Shown piece by piece: positions 32,364 to 38,223 of a stretch of 38,223 nt of DNA (its first letter is position 1; every line of letters starts with the position of its first letter). The stretch spans positions 1 to 38,223 of the forward strand of contig JALNVI010000021.1 of assembly GCA_023231425.1 (NCBI GenBank), read 5' to 3'. The notes under the pieces are model-generated. The model was not told the DNA's origin. It saw only the letters and a program-made list of their open reading frames with translations, and made no database searches. This DNA is from Desulforhopalus sp. (GTDB lineage Bacteria; Desulfobacterota; Desulfobulbia; Desulfobulbales; Desulfocapsaceae). The position numbers were made by a program, and so were the translations under genes.

Positions 32364-33235
32364 CGCTGAAAGAGCCTCCTTTTCAGACTCGGAGTGATCA
32401 TCGCCCCCACCACCAGCACGGAGGTGAGCAGATTGAGATCACTCGGATTGAAGAATGCAAGTCCAAGGGCAAAGCCGATGGCCAGTCGATAAAGGATCGA
32501 ACCAAGAACTGCGGCCAGCAGAGCCCGCGCCAGAGTCCGGTCACCAAAGACCGTCTCCCCGACAATCACCGAGGCCAGCCCGGCCACGATGGTCCCCACC
32601 CCCATGCTCACATCTGCAGCACCCTGATGTTGCGCCACCAGCGCTCCGCTCAACGCCACCAGTGCATTGGAGAGACCGACCCCGAGAATGATAATAAAAC
32701 TGGTGTTGACGCCGAGACTGCGGATCATCTGCGGATTGTCACCGGTGGCCAGCACCGCCTGCCCCAGTTCAGTCGTGAGGAACCAGATGAGCAGCAGCAG
32801 AACCACTGCGCTGACGCCGACAAAAACAATCAATTCCGGCCAGGGGCTGGGGAAACCAAGACTCCGCACCCCGTCAAAAACCGTCTGCCTGCCAAGCAGC
32901 GCCACATTCGGCCCGTCCATAATGCGGATATTGATTGAGTAGAGTGCAGTCATGGTGAGGATGGAAGCGAGCAAATGGAGAATGTGGAAGCGCGTAGTCA
33001 GTACCGCCGTTACCATTCCGGCGAGAAAACCGCCGCCCATCGCCAGCACCAGCGACAACCAGGGGTTCACCCCACTGGTGATTGCCACCGCAGAAATAGC
33101 CGCACCGAGGGGCAGGCTGCCATCCACCGTGAGGTCGGGAAAGTCGAGAATCCGAAAAGTAAGATAGACCCCGATGGCCATGATGCCGTAAACCAGCCCC
33201 TGCTGCAGGGCCGCGTAGAATGCGTAAATTGTCAT
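32360..33235 (-). CDS. ABC transporter permease
   Basis: A 291-residue inner-membrane protein with about eight or nine hydrophobic segments, of the branched-chain/ribose permease type (PF02653). It begins FYAALQQGLVYGIMAIGVYL, followed by LDFPDLTVDGSLPLGAA, a family mark of permeases paired with PF04392 binding proteins. The coupling region ELGQAVLATGDNPQMIRSLGVN is present. ATGA overlap with the ATPase gene shows co-translation. No strong ribosome binding site precedes the ATG at 33235. Confidence 0.92.
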   Translation of the reverse strand: MTIYAFYAALQQGLVYGIMAIGVYLTFRILDFPDLTVDGSLPLGAAISAVAITSGVNPWLSLVLAMGGGFLAGMVTAVLTTRFHILHLLASILTMTALYSINIRIMDGPNVALLGRQTVFDGVRSLGFPSPWPELIVFVGVSAVVLLLLIWFLTTELGQAVLATGDNPQMIRSLGVNTSFIIILGVGLSNALVALSGALVAQHQGAADVSMGVGTIVAGLASVIVGETVFGDRTLARALLAAVLGSILYRLAIGFALGLAFFNPSDLNLLTSVLVVGAMITPSLKRRLFQR

Positions 33236-33294
33236 CGTGTTGTGAGGAAAAAGTCGGAGATCCCGACGAGAGTATGTGAGAGAAACGCTGCAGG

Positions 33295-33327
33295 AAAGGC
33301 CACCAGCAATGCCTGTGGGTGGCCTTT
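33295..33327. terminator. Hairpin between binding-protein and permease genes
   Basis: AAAGGCCACC pairs with GGTGGCCTTT across a 13-base loop, with a T run on the plus strand. On the coding (minus) strand it lies after the binding-protein gene and before the permease gene. It may lower expression of the membrane parts relative to the binding protein. Confidence 0.6.
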
Positions 33328-33351
33328 TTTGTGCAAATTCTGTTTCGGGAA

Positions 33352-33391
33352 CATCGAATATAAACGAAATACGAGCTGTTTCAAGGTACCC
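33352..33391. repeat. Partial copy of dispersed intergenic repeat (right end)
   Basis: CATCGAATATAAACGAAATA followed by CGAGCTGTTTCAAGGTACCC matches the right end of the elements at 4089 and 29543. It directly abuts the stop codon (33392-33394) of the leftward binding-protein gene, as those copies abut their neighbours. Confidence 0.6.
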
Positions 33392-34363
33392 TTATTTATA
33401 GACCTTCGTTGCCCGATCCAGCATTTCCTGGGGAGGAGTGACGCCCATTGCCTGTGCCGATGGCAGGTTGATCCGCAACTCCAGTTTTTCCTGATATTCC
33501 ACCGGCAAATCGCCAGGTTTCATCCCCTTGAGAATCTTTTCTGCCATCGCTCCGGCCTGCCGACCATGCTCATAGTAATCTATGCCGAGGGAGGCTGCCG
33601 AACCGCGTTTTACGGAATCCACATCCGCCGTAAAGAGCGGAAAATCGGCGTCCTGTGCCACTTTGACCAGCGCCTCAATGCCCGCAACGATGGTATTATC
33701 GGTGGCAACAAAAACCGCATCCACCCGACCGGCGAGACTATTGGCCGCCTGATAGACATCCGCAGTCTTGCTGGCAGTCGCCTCCACCACCTCAAAGCCC
33801 TCTTTATCCGCCAGCACCTTCAAATCTTTAAGAACCGCCTTTGAGTTGGTCTCACCGGGGTTATAAATATAACCGAGTTTTTTGAAGGGTCCCATAAATT
33901 CCCGGATCATCGCCAGCTGGAGATCAAGCGGAAGTCTGTCGGAGATTCCGGTGACCAGTTCTGGCGGATGGGCCACATCTTTGACCAGTCCCGCAACAAC
34001 AGGATCAGTGATACCGGCAAAGAGCACGGGCCGCTTCATCTCCCGGGGTGCACGCTCCATCGCCTGCACACTGCTCTGAGCCGACGGAGTAGCAATGGCA
34101 ACAATAAGATCCGCGTTTTCCCCCACCTGTTGACGACCGATCTGTCCAGAGGTCGCCATGTTGGCCTGGGCAACATGAACAATATAGTTCACATCCATCC
34201 CCTGCTCTTTCAGATAGTCCTGCAAACCCTGCCGGATTGCATCAAGTGACGGATGCTCGACAAACTGGTTGATGGAAAGAGTCTGACTCTTCGCCAAAAC
34301 AGCACCGGCACTGCCGAGTATCATTCCCACAGCAAGCAGTGCCGCACAGATTTTCTGTTTCAT
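33392..34363 (-). CDS. ABC transporter substrate-binding protein (PF04392 family)
   Basis: A 323-residue periplasmic binding protein with a signal peptide MKQKICAALLAVGMILGSAG and a probable cleavage after AVLA. The body shows family segments: GENADLIVAIATPSAQ, RPVLFAGITDPVVAGLV, LGYIYNPGETNSKAVL, and DAVFVATDNTIVAG. Some relatives (TrpX of streptococci) take up tryptophan or other small molecules. The ligand here is unknown. ATG 34363 is chosen; a GTG four codons earlier has no proper spacing. It is the first gene of the three-gene transporter operon. Confidence 0.92.
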   Translation of the reverse strand: MKQKICAALLAVGMILGSAGAVLAKSQTLSINQFVEHPSLDAIRQGLQDYLKEQGMDVNYIVHVAQANMATSGQIGRQQVGENADLIVAIATPSAQSSVQAMERAPREMKRPVLFAGITDPVVAGLVKDVAHPPELVTGISDRLPLDLQLAMIREFMGPFKKLGYIYNPGETNSKAVLKDLKVLADKEGFEVVEATASKTADVYQAANSLAGRVDAVFVATDNTIVAGIEALVKVAQDADFPLFTADVDSVKRGSAASLGIDYYEHGRQAGAMAEKILKGMKPGDLPVEYQEKLELRINLPSAQAMGVTPPQEMLDRATKVYK

Positions 34364-34439
34364 AATATTTTTCACTCTCTTTTTTTGTACGGGTTCCCAT
34401 TCAACTGCCTAAAAAAGACATGGGACCTCTGAAATAAAA

Positions 34440-35219
34440 TTACGCGGTGTCCCGCGCCCGTCGCAAAGCGATGAATACAGTCAGTGAAGTGTCCCCGGCA
34501 ACGGCGTCCACATGAAATTTTTTCTGCACTGCCGCCACCAGCGAAGGCTCTGCGCAGCGCAGAAAAGGGTTGGTGCGCCGCTCAACTCCAAGGGTAGAGG
34601 GGGCTGTGGATTTCCCTTCCTCACGCAGTTTTGTCACCTCGTGCAGCCGCCTTTGCAACGCAGCATTGCCGCTGTCGATGGCGGCGGCAAACTGCAGATT
34701 TTTCAAGGTGTATTCATGACCGAAGCAGACCAGTGTGGCATCATCAAGTGGTGCGAACTTCTCCAGAGAGCCCTTCATCTGCTGTGCGTCACCCCCAAAA
34801 AGTCGGCCGCATCCGCCCCCAAAGAGGGTATCTCCGGTGAAGAGATAATTATCAAAGAGGTAACAGATACCACCCTGTGTATGCCCGGGAGTGTAGAATA
34901 ACTGAACTTTACAATCGCAAAAACTCACACTGTCACCCTCTTCCAACCCCTTTTCTGCTCCAGGAATGAGGGGGAGATCTAAAGTGTGGCAGAAAACTTC
35001 CGCCTGCGGCCAGCGTCTTTTCAACTCGAAAATCCCTTCCACATGGTCGTTATGGTGATGGGTGCAGAAGATATGGGTCAGGGTCGCACCAAGCCTGTCA
35101 AGTTCCCGCAGTACCGGTCCGTCATCAGAGGGGTCAACCACCGCGGCCTCACCACTCTCTTCGCAAAAAAGCAGCCATGCATAATTATCAGAAAAACAGG
35201 GAACAGACAGAACTTTCAT
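34440..35219 (-). CDS. gloB: Hydroxyacylglutathione hydrolase (glyoxalase II)
   Basis: A 259-residue metallo-beta-lactamase-fold enzyme that hydrolyses S-D-lactoylglutathione in methylglyoxal detoxification. The metal motif THHHNDH (residues 53-59), FYTPGHTQGG, NYLFTGDTLF and VCFGHEYTLKN are all present. The C-terminal helical domain that binds glutathione in the family is present (RTNPFLRCAEPSL). Its start shares one base with the trkH stop (TAATG), so it is translationally coupled to trkH. Confidence 0.93.
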   Translation of the reverse strand: MKVLSVPCFSDNYAWLLFCEESGEAAVVDPSDDGPVLRELDRLGATLTHIFCTHHHNDHVEGIFELKRRWPQAEVFCHTLDLPLIPGAEKGLEEGDSVSFCDCKVQLFYTPGHTQGGICYLFDNYLFTGDTLFGGGCGRLFGGDAQQMKGSLEKFAPLDDATLVCFGHEYTLKNLQFAAAIDSGNAALQRRLHEVTKLREEGKSTAPSTLGVERRTNPFLRCAEPSLVAAVQKKFHVDAVAGDTSLTVFIALRRARDTA

Positions 35220-36682
35220 TATTTTTCCCTTGCAAAACGCCAGAATTCCGGGGTCAGCATGACCAGAAAAGGGATAAGTTCGAGGCGACCGGCAAGCATG
35301 TCTATCGTGAAGATCACCTTCGTGGAAACGTGCAGATTGCCAAAGCTGCCCATGGGTCCGATATCCCCAAAACCTGGCCCCACATTGCCGATAGTGGCAA
35401 GGGTGCCGACAAAGCCGATGGCAAAGTCTCGTTCAATCATACTGCAGAGAAGACCAGAGAACAGCACCAAAATGAGATAAAAGAGGATAAAACTGAACAT
35501 CTGCCGACGAATATCCCTGGAAACAGCGGTGCGATCAATCTTCACAGGCAGCACCGCATGCGGATGTATCAGCAGGGCGATCTCCCGCTTCAGCGAGCGC
35601 CAGATAAAGAGAATCCGTACCACCTTCACACCACCACCAGCCGATCCGGCACAACCACCGATAAACATCATGCCCAGGAGCACAGCCTGCGCCGGGATCT
35701 GCCAGAGGGCGAAGTCAGCAGAAGAAAAACCGGCAGTAGTGAGAATGGAGACCACTTGAAAGGCAGCGTCGCGCAGGGCATCATTGATTGAATCGTAATT
35801 CTCTTCAAGCAGCAACGCGGTGAGCAGTACCACGGAGACAACAATCACTCCGAGATAAAGACGCAGCTCCTCACTGCGCAGTACCATCCGTGGTCGACGG
35901 CGGAAAAGGAGCTGGTACTGCATGGCGAAGTTGGCACCGGCCAGCACCATAAAAGCAGTAATTATCCAGGTGACGGCATTGTTGTTGTAACCGTAGATAG
36001 AGAGCGGATTGGGCGAAAAACCACCGGCGGCAAGGGTGGTCAGCGAATTGCAAAGCGCATCATAGAAAGGAAGACCGGCCCCCATGAGTGCTCCAATCTC
36101 CATGAGGGTAAGCAGCAGGTAGACAAGCCACAATCCCTTGGCAGTGTGGGCGATGCGCGGTGTCATCTTCTCCTCAGTGGGGCCAGGTGCCTCAGCAAAA
36201 AAGATCTTGCGCCCCGCCACTCCAAACTGCGGCAGCACGGCCACAAAAAGAACGATGATCCCCAGTCCTCCAAGCCACTGGGTGAGACTCCGCCAAAAGT
36301 AAAACGCGCGCGGGTAGAGGCTGAAATCGGTGAGGATGGTGGCACCGGTCGTGGTCAGTCCGGAGGCGGATTCAAAGAGCGCATCCACCGGCGAGAGGCC
36401 AAAAAAGAGGTACGGCAGGCCCCCCACCACGGATGCTGCCCACCAGGTAATGGTGACAATAAACAGTCCCTCGGTCCGTTTAACATCATCGAAATCTCTC
36501 TCACTGCGACCCCAGCACCGGCAGATGAAACCAGTCCCGGCGCTGATGGCGGCAGCAAGAATAAAAGGGAGAGACTCGTTGAATTCGCTGTCGGCAAGAG
36601 CAAAGAGCGCCGGCAGGAGCATGACCACGCCATAGGCGAGGAGGATGACACTGAGTGCGCTGGCGATACGTTTAAGGTTCAT
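35219..36682 (-). CDS. trkH: TrkH potassium uptake channel subunit
   Basis: A 487-residue inner-membrane protein with about ten hydrophobic segments and four pore-loop repeats visible as SGLTTTGAT, NSLTTLAAGGFS, SILTTAGFSS and TLATIGNVGPGFG. It carries K+ (or Na+/K+) with the cytoplasmic TrkA ring as gate. It lies nine bases after trkA in the same direction and is coupled to gloB. The presence of gloB fits a known link between potassium transport and methylglyoxal stress (Kef systems), but whether this is functional here is unknown. Confidence 0.95.
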   Translation of the reverse strand: MNLKRIASALSVILLAYGVVMLLPALFALADSEFNESLPFILAAAISAGTGFICRCWGRSERDFDDVKRTEGLFIVTITWWAASVVGGLPYLFFGLSPVDALFESASGLTTTGATILTDFSLYPRAFYFWRSLTQWLGGLGIIVLFVAVLPQFGVAGRKIFFAEAPGPTEEKMTPRIAHTAKGLWLVYLLLTLMEIGALMGAGLPFYDALCNSLTTLAAGGFSPNPLSIYGYNNNAVTWIITAFMVLAGANFAMQYQLLFRRRPRMVLRSEELRLYLGVIVVSVVLLTALLLEENYDSINDALRDAAFQVVSILTTAGFSSADFALWQIPAQAVLLGMMFIGGCAGSAGGGVKVVRILFIWRSLKREIALLIHPHAVLPVKIDRTAVSRDIRRQMFSFILFYLILVLFSGLLCSMIERDFAIGFVGTLATIGNVGPGFGDIGPMGSFGNLHVSTKVIFTIDMLAGRLELIPFLVMLTPEFWRFAREK

Positions 36683-36691
36683 GGCGATTTA

Positions 36692-38026
36692 TCAGGTAAA
36701 GAAGAACTTGCGAACCTTCTCGGAATCTTCTTTCATGGTGAAGATCTCCAGCTGGTCCCCCGAATTGAGGATAGTTTTTCCATCAGGAACAATCAACTCC
36801 CGATCATGCAGGATGGTTCCCACCACCGCCCGGGCAGGCAGTTTGATATTTTTGAGCGCTGCCGACTTATATCCCTCCGGCAGGGTAAGCCGCAGCACCT
36901 CACCACTGTCACCCTCCAGAACTGCCACCACATTCACATCATGGGCGTGCACACAGTTAAGCACCTCAGTGAGCGCAGAGGCTTTCGGAGAAACCACGAC
37001 ATCAATTCCCACATGCTCAAAGACGCGATAGTTTTGCATGGTTTCAGCGCGGGTGATGATCCTCCGGCTGCCGAGCTGCTTGACCAGCAGGGAGCAAAGA
37101 AGATTTTTTTCATCGTTGTTGGTGATGCAGATACAGGCATCAGCTTTGGCAATGGATTCACTCTCAAGCAAATCCAGATCGGTGCCGTCTCCGTTGAGCA
37201 CAAGGGTGGTCTTTAACGTATCTGCGAGCATATCACAGCGTTTGGCGTTCACCTCAATGAGTTTAACCTTTACCCCGATAACCTCAAGGCGCTGGGCAAG
37301 CATGAACCCAACTTCCCCACCGCCGATGATAGAAACCCGCTTCACCTCGTTGCGACTGTGGAAAAATCGCGCGGCAAGGTCGTCCAGCGCTTCGCTCTGG
37401 CCAAGAAAGAAGACCTTGTCCTCCTTCTCAATCACTGTCCGCCCATCTGGAATAAAGAGTTTCCCCGCGCGCATGATGCCGCCGATCAAAACCCCTTTCG
37501 GGAAATCGCACTCCAAAATCATCTTGCCCGCCATTTTTGACTCCTCCCAGATCCGATATTCAAAGAGCCGTGCGCGGCCGCCAGCGAGGTACTCAACATC
37601 GAGGGCATGAGGGACAGAAAGAATGCGGAAGATATCCTGCACGAGAAGCTGTTCCGGCCAGATCACCGAGTCGAGGTCATAACGGGTACGGTACTGGCTG
37701 CGGGCACTGCTGGAAAAGTTGTGATTGAGATCAGCTTTGGACAGGAAACAAATGGTCTCAATATCACCGAGTTTTTTCAGAGTCCAGCAGGCAACAATGT
37801 TGGCTTCATCCAGTCCGCTGCAGGCAATAAAGAGTTGCTTTTTCCCGGCATCAATCTCCTCAAGCAGTCCGATATCTCCAGCGCTCCCCTGGATGATGCT
37901 CACATCAAGGTCTGTGAAGCGCTCTCCGGGTGACATTTCACAGAGCAGAGTAACATTGTGCTTCTGGTGAAGACGGGAGGCGAGCAGAAAAGCTACTTCA
38001 GTAGCACCATAAATAAGCAAATCCAT
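36692..38026 (-). CDS. trkA: TrkA potassium uptake regulatory subunit
   Basis: A 444-residue cytoplasmic protein with two RCK (NAD-binding) units, each followed by a TrkA-C domain. The second Rossmann motif is GGGEVGFMLAQRLE (about residues 238-251). The first, at the N-terminus, reads GATEVAFLLASRLH, so the last glycine of GxGxxG is Ala. It binds nucleotides and gates TrkH. The start at 38026 has only a weak A/G-rich ribosome binding region. It is the first gene of trkA-trkH-gloB. Confidence 0.95.
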   Translation of the reverse strand: MDLLIYGATEVAFLLASRLHQKHNVTLLCEMSPGERFTDLDVSIIQGSAGDIGLLEEIDAGKKQLFIACSGLDEANIVACWTLKKLGDIETICFLSKADLNHNFSSSARSQYRTRYDLDSVIWPEQLLVQDIFRILSVPHALDVEYLAGGRARLFEYRIWEESKMAGKMILECDFPKGVLIGGIMRAGKLFIPDGRTVIEKEDKVFFLGQSEALDDLAARFFHSRNEVKRVSIIGGGEVGFMLAQRLEVIGVKVKLIEVNAKRCDMLADTLKTTLVLNGDGTDLDLLESESIAKADACICITNNDEKNLLCSLLVKQLGSRRIITRAETMQNYRVFEHVGIDVVVSPKASALTEVLNCVHAHDVNVVAVLEGDSGEVLRLTLPEGYKSAALKNIKLPARAVVGTILHDRELIVPDGKTILNSGDQLEIFTMKEDSEKVRKFFFT

Positions 38027-38223
38027 TTTTTTCTCTATCTTTATAGGGGATCCGAATGGGGATGGGCTGGAGACACCTGATAACGAGTTCCGAAAACAGG
38101 GGAGATACTACCACCAAACAGCCAGCAACAAAAGAAAACGCAGAAGAAGCACAGAAGAAGAGGCTCGGCTGGCTTCCAGTAAAGGATTCTTTTGCGATGA
38201 ACCCGCCGGAAACAGGCAGGCAC
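38027..38223. other. Upstream region of trkA
   Basis: About 200 bases to the window edge. A minus-strand 60-codon frame with a Cys/Phe-rich stretch runs through it but has no ribosome binding site. I see no certain promoter. Confidence 0.35.

Noticed and set aside
1..38223. CRISPR arrays, toxin-antitoxin pairs, prophage genes or integrase/attachment sites
   Set aside because: No regularly spaced direct repeats, no toxin next to the RHH gene, and no phage or integrase genes were seen.

Overview
The window looks like a stretch of chromosome from an anaerobic, nitrogen-fixing bacterium of the Desulfobacterota, perhaps a Desulfobulbales-type sulfate reducer. The evidence is a nif cluster with nifI1 and nifI2 between nifH and nifD, a NifD carrying the roughly 50-60 residue insertion seen in clostridial and sulfate-reducer enzymes, a stand-alone rubredoxin, and sigma-54/NifA-controlled promoters. 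The phylum is an inference from gene content; no rRNA or other phylogenetic marker is present.

Left part (1-8.7 kb): the first codons of an IS630-like transposase at the edge, a rubredoxin with an unusual C-X4-C first motif, a lipoprotein, a GTP-type PEP carboxykinase, a rhomboid protease, an hflK-hflC pair, a zinc-ribbon protein and a tRNA-Ser(CGA).

Central part (8.7-27.4 kb): the nitrogen fixation region. nifE-nifN-nifB form one leftward operon with a sigma-54 promoter and a NifA site. A sixA-like gene lies between it and a long leftward operon: nifH-nifI1-nifI2-nifD-nifK, then a NifB-like protein that has lost all radical-SAM cysteines but keeps a NifX-type domain, then a 2Fe-2S ferredoxin, an acetyltransferase, a HEPN-like protein, an unrecognised protein and a Nif11 protein. 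nifM and nifA are transcribed divergently from nifH. Two perfect NifA sites lie between two opposed sigma-54 promoters there. nifV, preceded by a frameshifted glutamine-amidotransferase-like gene, converges on nifA. No nifU or nifS is present.

Right part (27.4-38.2 kb): a gene-poor stretch, a P-loop ATPase fused to an Asp23-like domain, a ribbon-helix-helix protein divergent from an Hsp20 gene, a YqiA-type hydrolase, an ABC transporter of the PF04392 substrate-binding type, glyoxalase II, and the potassium uptake pair trkA-trkH.

A family of related imperfect-palindrome repeats lies between genes. Three copies begin at, or one base after, a stop codon. The cysteine-less NifB-NifX protein and the small-protein tail of the nifHDK operon are the parts of the window most likely to be undescribed.
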